From: Azorinus chamasolen
Taxonomy: Eukaryota > Mollusca > Bivalvia > Cardiida > Solecurtidae
NCBI GenBank assembly: GCA_963576725.1
Contig: OY755243.1
Location: 39,355,243-39,419,242 of the forward strand
Length of the DNA: 64,000 bases
Reading direction: 5' to 3'
In this document: piece after piece, positions 11,738 through 23,648 of the stretch
How the letters are laid out: each line of letters begins with the position of its first letter
Numbering within the stretch: position 1 is the stretch's first letter
Notes under the pieces: model-generated
Seen by the model: only the letters and a program-made list of their open reading frames with translations
Databases searched by the model: none
What the model was told of the DNA's origin: nothing
Made by a program: the position numbers and the translations under genes

Positions 11738-11832
11738 GCGCTAACAGAGCAGACCCTGATCAGACGGTCCCTACAGGAACCATCCAATATGGATCTATTC
11801 TGTTTGCAGTGGCCTCAGAAGGCAGCGGTGTT
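11738..11832 (+). mobile_element. PalB core fragment
   Basis: taacagagcagaccctgatc, centre ccctacaggaacc, right arm ending ctgtttgcag. Confidence 0.7.
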
Positions 11833-11881
11833 AATGATTAACTTTTCTCTGGCTAACAGCGATCTGATTCTCATTAGTAAT

Positions 11882-11945
11882 CAGCTGGGATCCAAACGAG
11901 ACGCCGAGTAACTCGGCATCCTCATCAGGATCCAAGCAGTTTGAA
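11882..11945. mobile_element. PalG core
   Basis: gggatccaaacgagacgccg / agtaactcggcatcctcatc then tccaagcagtttg; one small arm indel. Confidence 0.65.
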
Positions 11946-11975
11946 ACTAGATCAATAGTTTCTCAAAAACTTGTT

Positions 11976-12225
11976 TTAACCCTTTCTCTCATATAAACGT
12001 CTTTTCTCGCATTTGCAAACAGAGTATACCCAGATCAGACGGCTCCTATAGGAACCGTCTGATCAGGGTCTGCTCTGTTTGCTAATGGAAATGGATAAAT
12101 CTGTCTCTTTACTATCTAAAAGGGCTACAATATTCCACCTTCCGTATTGTATTGTAAATATGTTGCTCAAGAATATTCAGAAGGTATTGAAATATTAAAT
12201 AAACATAGAACAGGGAAAGGGTTAA
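11976..12225 (-). mobile_element. PalB copy, full length 250 bp
   Basis: TTAACCCTTTCTCTCATAT to CAGGGAAAGGGTTAA. Core gcaaacagagtatacccag, centre gctcctataggaacc, long tail ending attcagaaggtattgaaat. Confidence 0.88.
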
Positions 12226-12469
12226 TTGGAAGTGTGTAAATCCCACTTTGAGCAGATATTATTTAGCCGGTTAAGGGTCAAGAATGCTGCTTCTAGTTTT
12301 AGAGAACATGTAGATCTGAGCTTATTGTGATAAGCAACGTAATTGATCAATATATATCTCTTGAATCAAGACCTTTAACATGCTGACCTAATATTTCGTC
12401 AAGAGAAAATGTATAGTAATTTCCGATTTAACAGCAAAATTTCTATTTCTTTCATTTCTTTTAATAAAC

Positions 12470-12835
12470 AACCATGTGTTTCACGCAGTACTCCAAGTTA
12501 CATACTGTCTAATCTAGATACAGCCATGTGTGCCACACAGTACTCCAAGTTACATGCTGTCTAATCTAGATACAACCATGTGTGTCACACAGTACTCCAA
12601 GTTACATGCTGTCTAATCTAGATACAACCATGTGTCTCAAACAGTACTCCAAGTTACATGCTGTCTAATGTAGATACAACCATGTGTCTCACACAGTACT
12701 CCAAGTTACATGCTGTCTGGTTTAGATACAACCATGTGTGCCACACAGTACTCCAAGTTCATGCTGTCTAATGTAGATACAGCCATGTGTCACACAGTAC
12801 TCCAAGTTAAATGCTGTCTAATCTAGAGCCATGCT
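12470..12835. repeat. 52-bp tandem repeat, about 7 copies
   Basis: Unit starts acaaccatgtgtgtcacaca, continues gtactccaagttacatgct and ends gtctaatctagat. Later copies carry small deletions. Confidence 0.9.
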
Positions 12836-12847
12836 GTTTAAAAAAGT

Positions 12848-13038
12848 ACAATAAATTCTCGCACTCACGACCATTCAAGAGAAATAAATTCCAGATTTTA
12901 AACAGGTTCTAGCTTAATGCAGAACAAAAAGTTATGCTGGTGTTTTTTTTGCAGTGCCTTTGCCTTCAATTAAACAATCACCTGATTTTACAGATTTCAA
13001 TGTTAATCAATGATGTGGTCACATTAGCGAGATTGTAT
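12848..13038. mobile_element. PalD copy, old
   Basis: caataaattctcgcactcac left end, ctagcttaatgcagaacaaa core, right arm caattaaacaatcacctg. The centre is lost to a T-run. Confidence 0.55.
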
Positions 13039-14534
13039 TGTAATTGCCGCTTGGCCCAACAGCAGACCAAAGCTACGGAAAGGAATGAACAGCTGTTACT
13101 AGTGCGAAAGGGACACTAGGTAAAATAGTGAATTGAATCTTTTGGAAACAATTTTCGTTAGTAAACATTGTTGTCTGCTTTTTTAAAGTGTCAAGGTGGA
13201 ATTCCTTTAATTTCTTCCTAAAGCATAATAGGCCATGAGCCAGAGGCCCAAAATTTGACCATCGGTACCATCTTTGGGGAATAATGCTATCAATGTTTTT
13301 TGGTAAGATATAAGTGTCTAGAATCAGAAAATATGTGATAGCAGTAAATCGGCGGTAGCGTTTTGTATTTTTTCACCAATTTTAACCCTATGGTAAAAAT
13401 TAGTGTTTTCCAAATCTAGCATTAAAGAAAAGACATCATTAATTTCAAACTGATGTCTCTCTCTTGTTACACCCTGTATCTACTTGAAAATTAAAAGACT
13501 TGTAGCTGTAGTTACACACATTTCATTTATGATTTTATTTTTTTCACAAAAAGTGGTTTATATAATGTAAGATCTTGTTCATATGTACATGGAATTGTGT
13601 TTACATTCATATGTATTTTGCAGAAGTAAAAATTCTCTGGTGTTTTGCATACCTTCATCATCTTTTTTATAACTAGGCTCATAAAACGTCCTATGTATAT
13701 CCATAGTAATGATGGCAAAGAATTGACTACAGACTAGAACCCTTACATCTAGCATCTCTTAATGCAAATTGTCAGAGTTATGTCCCTTTTAAAACTTTCA
13801 TACAACCAAATTGTGCCAAAACTGATATATCTGAAGAGTTAGCCCCATGAAATTTCACCAGCATTTCACTATCATTATATCAACGATGCCAACCCTTTGA
13901 GCCAGAACCCAGACATTGTTTAGGCTAAATTATGTCCCTTTATGAAACTTGTATGTAGCAGGTAAACTATAAATAACCGATCAACCACTTCAGAGCTAGC
14001 TGATTCATGATATACTCTTATATATTTATTATTCATCAATAATCATTACAACTTAATCTATAGGAAATGGATCCACTCCCCTCCTTCCTTATAATGATAT
14101 TTGCCTCTAATCAAGTATGCATTTTAGTGAGAGAAAAAAACCAAAGTCCCGTAATTTTGCTGACTACACAATTCCCCATCTTCACATCAAGTTGTTTATC
14201 TGTGAAGGTTTCATGCATTTATATGCTTTATAGTGAAGAAAGTTGTCTTTAACACTGGATAAAATGGTCAGAACAAACATTTCCTTTTTAATAGTAATTT
14301 TCACATCAAGGTTGCCAATTTGTGAAGGTTTGAAGCAAAGCCTCCATTTGTGTATGAGGAGATGGAAACATAAACGTTGCGAGACATACCGGGTATATAT
14401 GAGCATAAAATGGTGATTACCATTTCAAGCATGCTTATACAGACATTCTGTTTTCACTTCAAGGTAATTTGAAGTAAACCGTATTTTGTCTGACCATCCG
14501 TTAGTTTGTCCATTGGTCAAGTTAAGGCCAGCAT
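13039..14534. other. Low-copy intergenic DNA with old repeats
   Basis: No exon recognised. Two stretches (near 13770 and 13920) contain agttatgtccctttaaaac-like phrases common in bivalve repeats, and ttcacatcaagttg...tgtgaaggttt occurs twice (14180, 14300). Confidence 0.45.
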
Positions 14535-14715
14535 TTCAGTTAGCTCAGTCGGTACAGCGTTCGCTTTCGGGCAGGACGCAGTGAGTTTGATCGGGTTATA
14601 CCAAAGACTTTCAAAATGGTACTAAGGTGGACTGGTTGGCCCAATGTCAGGTAAATGTTACTGGATATGGGTTTCAATTTTCAATTCTATACACTATACA
14701 CGTTAAAGAATAAAT
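14535..14715 (+). mobile_element. tRNA-derived V-domain SINE remnant
   Basis: A tRNA-like head with box A TAGCTCAGTCGGTAcagcg and a degraded box B (gagtttgatc), followed by accaaagactttcaaaatgg and gactggttggcccaatgtca, resembling the central domain of V-type SINEs known in molluscs. Diverged and presumably inactive. Confidence 0.65.
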
Positions 14716-16859
14716 GAAATCAGAGTTGCTCCATCCAATGCTGTCTCTAATGCATCTATTAGCACATGATGGCAAAGGTCAAGGACTTAATAATCTTTCA
14801 TCGGGTACTGGTAATACATTTGGAAAGCAAAGACAGAATTGTGAAAATATATTAAAACATTGAGTTATCAGCCAAGTAATGCAGAGTTTAGTTAGGTGTG
14901 TTCTGGTTAAAAGAAGCTTCTGACTAATGCATTGCACGACATTCGTTTAGATTAAAAAAATGTGATATTTAGTATGGATTTTGCAAAAGCAACAAACTAT
15001 GACAAAACATGAGAGGGAACCTCCAAAACAAAGTTTAACAATCTGTTATCCATTTTGAAACATAATGGCTATAAAGGAATTCATGATATGCTAAACATAA
15101 GCAACAATAACACATTAGTAAGATTTGCAGAAGCAATTGACTAGTGTAAACAATGTCCAAGTACATGTTATTGTGCTGCAATAGTAGGGACCGGTAGGAT
15201 AGAGTTTGCTCAGACAGAAATTAATTATCAATGTGGTATAACATCTTTGGCCATGAAAGATTATATACATTATGTTTGAATTTAAAAGGGAAAATCAATC
15301 AAGAATTGTGGTGATGACATCGAAGTAGAGAATCTGGTCATCAGATGCTAAGCATAACGATTAAACAGATTAGGAAGCATTTGGGGAGGTGTCTAAGTAA
15401 ATAGAGCCAACCACTGCATTGGCAATAGAAAGATACAGCAAACACTTTTAATGACACTAAGAAGGTATCGGCACTTCAGTACTGGATGAAGTAGACCAGC
15501 GTCCGACCATGCAACTGAAGTAGTAAATCAAGTTTTATAAGCTGGTCAGAGAACACAGAATACTTCGTAATGTATTTGGTTTTCCTGCTGATACATACAC
15601 CAGCGTCCCACTATATAAGAGATGCGGGACCGGAGCAATGACCCCATGACATCAGGAAGATTACCAGCACCATTAAAATATATGTTCATGTGTACCTTTG
15701 CATTGGCAAACCCTTAATTATAATTGTAAGACAATCACAGTGGGATTACCAACCAGGAAAGAAAACCCCTAAGCAAAGTCCTTCAAATGGTTAGAAATAG
15801 GAGATCTGCTTCAAATTGTTACATGAAGTGCAGCCATTTGTCTGTCTCCTACATTCACCGTAAATGTGTAGGTCATGCCAGACGTGACCTATGCTTTGCG
15901 ATGATGGAGGGCAATCTTCAACAACTTTCCAAATTATTATAGCTAAGGCAATGTTATTTTTGCATTGATCAGGCAACAAACTTTGGAACATTATTGAATT
16001 ATTGGGATGTCTGTTTTTTAAACTTGTGAATGCCTATAATGACTTTCTACACTTATGTCAGTAGACGGTGAGAATACATGTATTTGTGAGTAGCGCTATT
16101 GTTTGTTATGTATATTAGCATTACGTCAGTTTTATCATTTATTTGCCATATAGGGCAATCAATGATCCAACAGGAGAGATTGGAGGAGAGCAGAAGAACG
16201 TTCTTGTTCTCTGGATCTTCAACATTCCCAGTCAGAATTACTATTAGCAGATCCATATATTATCCTATCACCAGGTTAACATATCTTAGACCTACCCTCA
16301 TATGCCAAGTGTAAAACAAAAATAATGTGAAACTTGAATCATATTAAAACCTTTGTAATAACCTTTTGGGCAACCCCTTTAACCTCAGTCTAATGGGAAT
16401 CATGTTAAAGAAGATCTTGCAGAACAATGATATGGTAATATATTTTCTGTAGCCTATGTGTCAGTGACCACGATCAGAGAAAAAAACGTTTACAGAGAAA
16501 GGACTATGAGGGTTTTTGATCACTTTTTAACTCAACTACCTCTTGGTCTTATTTTAAACAACATGTCATTCAGATGTGCCATTCACCAGCCTACATATTA
16601 AAATCCTCATCATAAATGCAAAATGTAAATGATCTGTCTTGTGTTGTAACCGTATTGGATACCTCCGTGCGACAATCAAATCACTAAAAGTATGTATGTT
16701 AGATTGACACAGATGTCCATCTAAAATGACCCAAAGTTCACCTAGGAATATGTAATTGTGTACGAACCAATACGGACACCCCGCCACATCCCATCTTACA
16801 GGCTACTAATTTACTTTGGATAAAGTGGAAACTGGACCAATAAAAAATAAATGATCAGG
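14716..16859. other. Low-copy intergenic DNA, nothing recognised
   Basis: About 2.1 kb without Pal elements, tandem repeats or a convincing exon. Short frames of 66-73 codons at 15791, 16053, 16099 and 16566 have no recognisable domain or splice context. Confidence 0.45.
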
Positions 16860-17605
16860 TTCAAATGAAACTAGAATTGTTTTTATACAAAAATTGATGC
16901 CCCAACCCCCGCGCGGACAAAGTTTCCCCATATACACAATTTTCAAAGTCCTAGAATTCTTTAGAAAATCATCGAACCGGACCAGGAATAATATAAGCAC
17001 AACTAGGCATCAATCCTATTAAGCTTCATGAAAATCAGACATGTCTTGGAGAAACAGCGAGGACAAAATTTCAATGTAAAACAATATGTGTTTGTGAAAC
17101 ACTATGCCCCCGACCTTTGACCATGAGGGATGACCTTGACCTTTGACCAATGGACCAGGGAGTTGAACGCGACATATCGTCTTTGTGTGGTGAACATTTG
17201 TGCCGGGTTATTTTGAAATCAATTCACAAATTATAGAGTTATAGAAGGGACACGAAATTTGGGACGGACGGTTGGAAGGACGGACGGACGGACAGACGGA
17301 CAATGCGATTACTATATGCCCGCCGTTGTGGGGGGGGCATAAAAATCAAAGTCCCATAACTCTGCAGAAAATCATCACACCGGAACAGGAATACGATAAA
17401 CACAACTATGCATAGTGCTGATCAATCCTATGAATTTTCATGAAAATCCGATCAAAGGTTTTGGAAAAACTGCACGGATAAATTAATATCGGACAGACGA
17501 ACGGACGGACGGAAGAGGGGGCAGCGTTGAAGACATACGGATGGACAGACAGACGGACGCCACACACAAAAATTATGTCTCCTCAGTATACTGGGGGAGG
17601 CATAA
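16860..17605. repeat. Old dispersed mollusc repeats with (GGAC)n-rich ends
   Basis: Two related units, each with agaaaatcatc..aacaggaata..aaacacaactatgcat and tcatgaaaatc.ga, end in ggacggacggacagacggac and ggcataa. Between them lies tgtgaaacactatgccccc followed by gacctttgacc repeats. Confidence 0.6.
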
Positions 17606-18058
17606 CTAGCAGGTGCATTGGATACTAAAATAATAGGAATATCAAGTTTTAAGCAAACTTGTAGATATGGAAACGTGTGTCTATAAATGGACAGACATGC
17701 AGAGGGGTGAATGGACGGACAGATAGAGGGACGGACATATGGGATGGACAGATGGAAGGACAGTCAGAATGACAACCTGATTCAGGTAAACCATCATAAT
17801 TTCGTTGTTGGGGTATGATACCAAATGTAAATCTGAAATCCTTAGCTTTACTTTTCAATGATAATTTTGTCTCGAAATGCGGATATTGTATAGCATAATA
17901 TAAAACGCAATAACACATAGAAAGCTACCATCGATGCAATGCTATCACATATTTTCTAACTCTATATATGTATATGTTGTAAAAGATCACAATGAGAATT
18001 ATTCCCCTGAGATGGTACCGACCAACCCTACTGGCTCATCGACTATAAGTTGTGTCTC
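17606..18058. other. Intergenic with a second (GGAC)-rich tract
   Basis: gaatggacggacagatagag near 17710 is probably the tail of another such repeat. Nothing else recognised. Confidence 0.4.
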
Positions 18059-18440
18059 AGACAGTTTGTATTCTGATGGGGCACCAGGTTCAGGCGCAGA
18101 TTAAGAGAAGGGCGGAGCCGGCGTACGTCCCCTCCCCTTGACACACGCACACCTAAAATTGCCCAAACAAACTTTATTGAGTAATTTTCCCAATTGAACA
18201 ACAGAACTTAAAAAACATTTTGCGTAACGTATCTAGATACATATCTATTTAATATTGCAAACTTTGCACGCAACTGCCTAACAGTCAATTACGCTCTTTC
18301 TCAACATGCATTACAGACACTAATGATGTCATCCTACTTTTAAAAATCTAACCCCCCCCCCCCCCTTCAAATCTGAAAATCTGGATCCGCACCTGGGTTT
18401 TTGGGTCTCATCTAGATCCAAGCTGTTTGCAAAGGTAATC
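18059..18440. mobile_element. PalG copy interrupted by another element
   Basis: Left arm agacagtttgtattctgatg and right arm gtctcatctagatccaagct plus gtttgcaaag are separated by a 305 bp insert. Confidence 0.65.
18091..18395. mobile_element. TIR element nested in PalG
   Basis: Ends CAGGCGCAGATTAAG and CTGGATCCGCACCTG are inverted with about four mismatches in 15. The interior has a C-run at 18352-18366. No clear target duplication; superfamily undetermined. Confidence 0.6.
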
Positions 18441-18625
18441 ACAGATTCGCTCATTGCAGCAAATCATATGAGTCCCCTTCTGGCGACAGTGGAGACAAAA
18501 GAGTTAACCCTTTACGTCATATACATGTATAGGCTTTCTAATGCTTTAGCAGAGTAGAACGAGACCAGATGTCTGCTTTAGAAGCCGTCGGATTGGGGTC
18601 AGCTGTTTTGCTTATGAAACTATAT

Positions 18626-19292
18626 AAAGACAAGAGGGCCATAATGGCCCTGATATCGCTCACCAGACAATCAGAGGAGAATATATTCAAAGTTTTCACT
18701 ATAATTTTTATGTTTCTAAAGAAAACTGGCCATCACTGGCCAATTTTGACCCCAGGGCTATAATTCATATAACTTTTGTAGAGGACCTTAACATGATGCT
18801 ATGAGCCAAATATGAAAGCTGAGGACCTTCCAGTTTCAGAGGAGAAGATTTTCAAAGTTGTCACTTAATGTTTCTTTTGAGAACTGGCCACCCCTGGGAC
18901 GGGGCCAATTTTGACCCCCGTGGCATAATTTACATAATTTCTGTAGAGGACCTGAACATGATGCTATGTGCCAAATATGAAAGCTGAGAACCTTCCCGTT
19001 TCAGAGAAGAAGATTTTCAAAGTTTTCACTATATGTGTCTATTGAAAACAAGGCACCCCTGGGGTGGGGCCAATTTTGACCCCAGGAGCATAATTTATAT
19101 AACTTTTGTAGAGGACCTAAAGATGATGCTATGTGCCAAAGATGAAAGCTGATAACCCTGTAGCTTCAGAGGAGAAGATTTTTAAAGGTTCAAACTGTTG
19201 ACGACTGATGACGGACAATGCACGCCGACGGACTACGGACATCAGGCGATCACAAAAGCTCACCCTGAGCACTTTGTGCTCTGGTGAGCTAA
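18626..19292. mobile_element. Pearl/Helentron-like element with ~165 bp core repeats
   Basis: Begins near aagagggccataatggccct and ends with an imperfect hairpin (agctcaccctgagcac ttt gtgctctggtgagct) followed by AAAA. The middle has three units spaced 165 bp (gaccccag...ataacttttgtagaggacct at 18748, 18913, 19078). Tandem cores plus a 3' hairpin fit the pearl elements of oysters; that assignment is from family knowledge. Confidence 0.65.
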
Positions 19293-19380
19293 AAAGAGTA
19301 AGTGCTTGAGCAATGGTATCAATGAATCTTCTCGTTCTTTTAAATGACATAGTCACAAAACATGCAATTAAAGCATGGCA

Positions 19381-19579
19381 TAAACCCTTTGACTGCAGGG
19401 AACAAGTGTAGTGATATCTGCAAACAGTGTAGATCAGAGGAACTAGAGGAACCATTATGGTATGTACTGTTTGTTATTCAAATTCCTCTAGTAAATTTAA
19501 GCGTTTCATTGCAAGTGGACTCTATCATTAAACACCAATTAGCCATTCTACTTTGAATATTCAGCATTCAAAGGGTAAC
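19381..19579. mobile_element. PalF copy
   Basis: taaaccctttgactgcaggg to attcagcattcaaagggtaa. The reduced core is gcaaacagtgtagatcagag / gtactgtttgttattcaaa. Confidence 0.7.
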
Positions 19580-19587
19580 ATTAGGAC

Positions 19588-19820
19588 TTAACCAATTCCT
19601 ATAATGGCTATTTTTAGACCCAACCTCTTTGAATGAATCTACCCAAAGGCAGCATTTACTGGAGAAAAGTAAAATTTTAGAATTTTGTAATTTGAAACCA
19701 TTGTGATAAATAGAGCATTTGCTCCTATAGGAGCAAATGCTCTATTTATCACAATGGTTTCAAGAAGTGGTTATTACAGAGGCGTATGTAGAAAGGAGTA
19801 TTTATGGAGGAAAGGGTTAA
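19588..19820 (+). mobile_element. PalA copy with perfect core
   Basis: TTAACCAATTCCTATAAT to GGAGGAAAGGGTTAA. The core from gaaaccattgtg to cacaatggtttc is uninterrupted although the left flank has many substitutions. Confidence 0.88.
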
Positions 19821-19980
19821 ACTGGGAATAAAATCAAAACAATTCACACTGAGTTTTTATCATTTTATTCTAGCATATATTTCTCTTACCCCTGAGTCAC
19901 AGACCACTGGGGGACAAAGGTATTTGTAGAACCTCTCTATAGCTACCACTTACTGAATAACACTAGTGCCTTAAACACTT

Positions 19981-20241
19981 TAAACACTTTACTTCATGAA
20001 TATCCATCTAAGATATAATGATGTCATGAATAGTAGATACTAATTGTTATAATAGCATACATGTAGACATGGGAATTTTTGGCCATGACAGAAACTATAG
20101 AATCATATCTATATTACATCATAAGCAAACAAAGCAGACCCTGAACAGATGTATCCTATATGTATAGGAGCCATCTGATCTGGGTCTACTCAGTTTGCAA
20201 ATGCATAGAAAGGTGTGCGTATTCAGGGAGTATAAGGTTAA
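19981..20241 (+). mobile_element. PalB copy in first duplicate
   Basis: acttcatgaatatccatcta to gagtataaggttaa. Centre expanded to tcctatatgtataggagcc. Confidence 0.8.
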
Positions 20242-20383
20242 CCCTTTACCTGATGAATACATAAAGCCACCATGAATATTTAGTGACTGATTTTTTAAAA
20301 TGGTATATGAACATAGGATATGTTTTAGCCATGATAAAACCTGTATAATCCTATCTATTTACATGTAATTCCATAACACATTC
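20238..20383 (+). mobile_element. PalB left half, cut by PalA
   Basis: TTAACCCTTTACCTGATGAA body ending at cctatctatttacatgtaat; the core is missing where the next PalA begins. Confidence 0.7.
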
Positions 20384-20600
20384 CCTCATAGGCTATTTTA
20401 GATCCAACCACTTTGAATAAATCTACCGAAAAGGAGCATTAACTACAGAAAAGGAAAATTTTAGAATTTTGTAATTTGAAAGCATTGTGATAAATAGAGC
20501 ATTTGCTCCTATAGGAGCAAATGCTCTATTTATCACAATGGTTTCAAGAAGTGGTTATTACAGAGGCGTAGAAAGGTGTATTTATGGAGGAAAGGGTTAA
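20383..20600 (+). mobile_element. PalA copy
   Basis: Left end ataacacattccctcat has lost TTAA; right end GGAAAGGGTTAA. Core with a single arm mismatch (gaaagcattg). Confidence 0.85.
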
Positions 20601-20751
20601 ACTGGGAATAAAATCAAAACAATTCACACTGAGTTTTTATCATTTTATTCTAGCATATATTTCTCTTACCCCTGAGTCACAGACCACTGGGGGACAAAGG
20701 TATTTGTAGAACCTCTCTATAGCTACCACTTACTGAATAACACTAGTGCCT

Positions 20752-21001
20752 TAAACACTTTACCTCATGAATATTCATGGAAGATAACATGATGTCATTA
20801 ATACTAATTACTAATTGTGATAATAGCATGTAGACATGGGAATTTTTGGCCATGACAGAAACTATAGAATCATATCTATATTACATCATAAGCAAACAGA
20901 GCAGATCCTGAACAGATGTCTACTATAGGAGCCATCTGATCTGGATCTACTCTGTTTGCAAATGCATAGAAAGGTGTGCGTATTCAGGGAGTAAAGGTTA
21001 A
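20752..21001 (+). mobile_element. PalB copy in second duplicate
   Basis: Matches the 19981 copy. Centre here is gtctactataggagcc and the end is gtaaaggttaa. Confidence 0.8.
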
Positions 21002-21131
21002 CCCTTTACCTGATGAATACATAAAGCCACCATGAATATTTAGTAACTGAATCTTTAAAATGGTATATGAACATAGGATGTTTTAGCCATGATAAAACCT
21101 GTATAATCCTATCTATTTACATGTAATTCCA
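20998..21131 (+). mobile_element. PalB left half, second duplicate
   Basis: Same truncated body as at 20238, again ending at acatgtaattccata next to PalA. Confidence 0.7.
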
Positions 21132-21355
21132 TAACCCATTCACTCATAGGCTATTTTAGATCCAACCACTTTGAATAAATCTACCGAAAAGGAGCATTAA
21201 CTACAGAAAAGGATTTTTTTTTAGAATTTTGTAATTTGAAACCATTGTGATAGAGCCTTTGGTCCTATAGGAGCAAATGCTCTATTTATCACAAGGTTAC
21301 AATAGGTTATTTTTACAGAGGCGTAGAAAGGTGTATTTATGGAGGAAAGGGTTAA
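21131..21355 (+). mobile_element. PalA copy with deleted left arm
   Basis: Core starts accattgtgatagagcc (ten bases lost) but the centre tcctataggagc and right arm remain. T-run in the left flank. Confidence 0.82.
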
Positions 21356-21455
21356 GCAAACGGAGCAAACCCTGATCGACAGCTCCTACAGGAGTCATCT
21401 GATCTGGATCTACTCTGTTTGCAAAGGTGTGAAAAGGTATTTATATGAAGAAACA
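21352..21455 (+). mobile_element. PalB right part, sharing TTAA with PalA
   Basis: gcaaacggagcaaaccctga, centre gctcctacaggagtc, right arm to gtttgcaaaggtgtg. Confidence 0.7.
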
Positions 21456-21571
21456 GGTCTATATCAAGTTTAAGGTTTAAAGGCAGGAAGCTGCTTAATA
21501 CAGAATAATTAAATTAATACAGAAAACCCTTACAGGAGATTTCTGCATAACGTTTGTCATGCATTAACCCT

Positions 21572-21756
21572 TTAACCCATTACCCCATAGGCTATATTTA
21601 GATACAACCTCTTTGAATAAATCTACCGATGTAGTTCTGAAACCATTGTGATAAATAGAGCATTTGCTCCCTAGGAGCAAATGCTCTATTTATCACAATG
21701 GTTCAACATATGACTTTTACAGAGTCGTCAAAAGTCAATATGAGGGAATGGGTTAA
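21572..21756 (+). mobile_element. PalA copy, 185 bp internal deletion form
   Basis: TTAACCCATTACCCCAT to GAGGGAATGGGTTAA. The segment between taccga and gtagttctg is deleted; the core is perfect with centre gctccctaggagc. Confidence 0.85.
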
Positions 21757-21769
21757 GTGAAGGAAAAGG

Positions 21770-21926
21770 AGTCACCAATGTCCTTTGCAAATAGTGTATA
21801 CCCAGATGAGAGCTCATAGAGGAGACCTTTCATCAGGGTCTGCTTGTCATATTACTAAATGCACTCTATAATACAAAACCCTACGGACTATTCCACTCTG
21901 AAAACTCAGTATTGAAAGGGGTAATG
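21770..21926. mobile_element. PalF copy, degraded
   Basis: cctttgcaaatagtgtatac, centre gctcatagaggaga, then ttccactctgaaaactcag and gaaaggggtaa. Confidence 0.55.
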
Positions 21927-22237
21927 TAGCATCTGCCTGAAACACCTGTAGAAGGAGTACTAGGTTACTAATAGGAGTATTTCGTGTGGTCATTGTAGAG
22001 AGATTTTACTGCATTTGCAAAGAATGTTTAACAATAATATGAATCCAGTATTTGCCTTTTCTCTTTTAAAATCTGTAACATGCATTCCAATATCTGAACA
22101 ACAGAATTCTAGTAATGACTGAATTCACAAGGTGGTATTGCAGCACATAAACAATGGCATAGTACAACAAAATGGCTGATGTCACATGACAAAGACATTT
22201 TCTTTGCAAACAGACTGTGCCATATCTACTGTAAATA

Positions 22238-22430
22238 CAGTAGAACCCCTCTAATGCGACCACTTAATGATTAAACATGTGTCTTTATAAGCAGGTGGTT
22301 GCTTAATGCAGGACAAAGTAATGCAGAAAGCTCCTCTAGGAGCTTTCTGCATTACTTTTGTCCTGCATTAAGCTACCACCTGCATCTAGCACCCAGAGTT
22401 ATGCCTGGTCGCATTATCGGGGTTTTACTG
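22238..22430. mobile_element. PalD copy, well preserved
   Basis: TA | CAGTAGAACCCCTCTAATGC ... ggggttttactg | TA. Core arms gcttaatgcaggacaaagta and complement, centre gctcctctaggagc. Confidence 0.88.
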
Positions 22431-22510
22431 TATTAGGATCTTAAATATTATCCCCTCTCCATGGGTTTGTAAAGATGAAGAAGTCAATTCTGCACTATTT
22501 TGACAACTTC

Positions 22511-22745
22511 AACTCTTTCCCTGTTGGATATTCATATAAGAAATAATGACATCATTAGTAAAAATAATGACATCACGAACAGAAATAATGACATCATGAA
22601 TATCTATTACCTGTAGTAAAGGTTTAACTCTTTGTGGACTAGCAGCAAATTTGTGGTTATATACATAATACAAAACAGTGTAGATCCAGGGTAGACAACA
22701 AATAACTTGACGTCTCGTCAGAATCAAAACTATTTGACATCTTGG
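22511..22745. mobile_element. PalB end fragments and a PalG-like core
   Basis: Three copies of a(g)aaataatgacatca (22548-22600) show local duplication of a PalB body. At 22678-22740 is a PalG-like tgtagatccagggtag / gacgtctcgtcagaatcaaa. Confidence 0.5.
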
Positions 22746-22854
22746 CAATATTTTATAAGAAGGTCGTAGAAAAAAATCAGAATTACAGCAGGTGACATTA
22801 TTTGCTTATGAAATATAAATCTGATTCTGTATTTTCTGGCTCAGTAAATCATTC

Positions 22855-22936
22855 ATGAAGCTATCATAAAATTGAGTTAATTAATCTTCATACGGTCATT
22901 ATTTCTAACATAAATATTCATGAGGGGAAGGGTTCA
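22855..22936 (-). mobile_element. PalB right-end fragment
   Basis: tcattatttctaacataaat then attcatgaggggaagggtt. Confidence 0.5.
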
Positions 22937-23079
22937 ATTCAAACTTGGGTCATGATTATGTTTGCAAGCTACAGTTCATACACACAACTATAAACGTTTT
23001 TATAAGTGGCTTCTATATCTAAATAACCCAGTAAAACCTGTCTACAGTCACTATCCAAAACAAGTCTCGTTCTGCATTT

Positions 23080-23236
23080 TTAACCCATTCCCTCATAGGC
23101 TATTTTTAGATCCAACAACTTTAAATAAATCTACCGAAAAGGAGCATTAACTAGAGAAACGGCAAATTTTAGAATTTTGTAATTTGAAACCATTGCTCTA
23201 TTTATCACAATGGTTTCAACAGGTGATTTTTCTTAA
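23080..23236 (+). mobile_element. PalA copy with one core arm deleted
   Basis: TTAACCCATTCCCTCAT. The core reads gaaaccattgctctatttatc, a deletion between matching arm bases. Right end truncated at ttcttaa. Confidence 0.8.
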
Positions 23237-23648
23237 TGTAACAAATAATGATGTCACAGATATTAATTTGATGAATTTGTTAAAGTAGCACACAGACACA
23301 GGATTTTTTGTCTCTGCAGAATCATATCTATAGTAAAACCTCCCTATAACGACTACTAAATTACATCAAGTATTTTGTGTTAAAGGCAGGTGGATGCTTA
23401 AAGCAAGGTGAAAGTAAAACAGAACGCTCCTATATGAGCGTTCTGTTTTACTTTCACCTTGCTTTAAGCAACCACCTGCCCAAAAGACCAACTAATTGAC
23501 ACAATTTAGTGGCCGTTATAGAGAGGTTTTACTGTATATTATATCATAAGCAAACAGAGTAGACCATGACCAAATGGCTCCTATAGGAGCGGTCTGATCT
23601 GGGTCTACACTGTTTACATAGGCACAGAAACGCTTATTTATGGGGTTA
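23233..23648 (+). mobile_element. PalB copy hosting a PalC
   Basis: Body gtaacaaataatgatgtcac, core caaacagagtagaccatgac, end atggggttaa. It is interrupted at atcatatcTA by the PalC at 23331; removing that insert and one TA restores the PalB consensus. Confidence 0.82.
23331..23534 (-). mobile_element. PalC copy nested in PalB
   Basis: TAGTAAAACCTCCCTATAAC to gagaggttttactg, TA on both sides. Perfect arms gcttaaagcaaggtgaaagt around gctcctatatgagc. Confidence 0.88.

Larger units (their letters stand above)
19690..21240. repeat. Tandem duplication of a ~780 bp block bounded by PalA copies
   Basis: aaactgggaataaaatcaaa through to the next PalA left arm occurs at 19819 and again at 20599, almost identical (PalB, a PalD fragment and spacer included). 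The joints lie inside PalA elements at 19588, 20383 and 21131. Confidence 0.88.

Noticed and set aside
14535..14610. A tRNA gene
   Set aside because: Box A is good but box B and the acceptor stem are not, and a SINE-type central domain follows.
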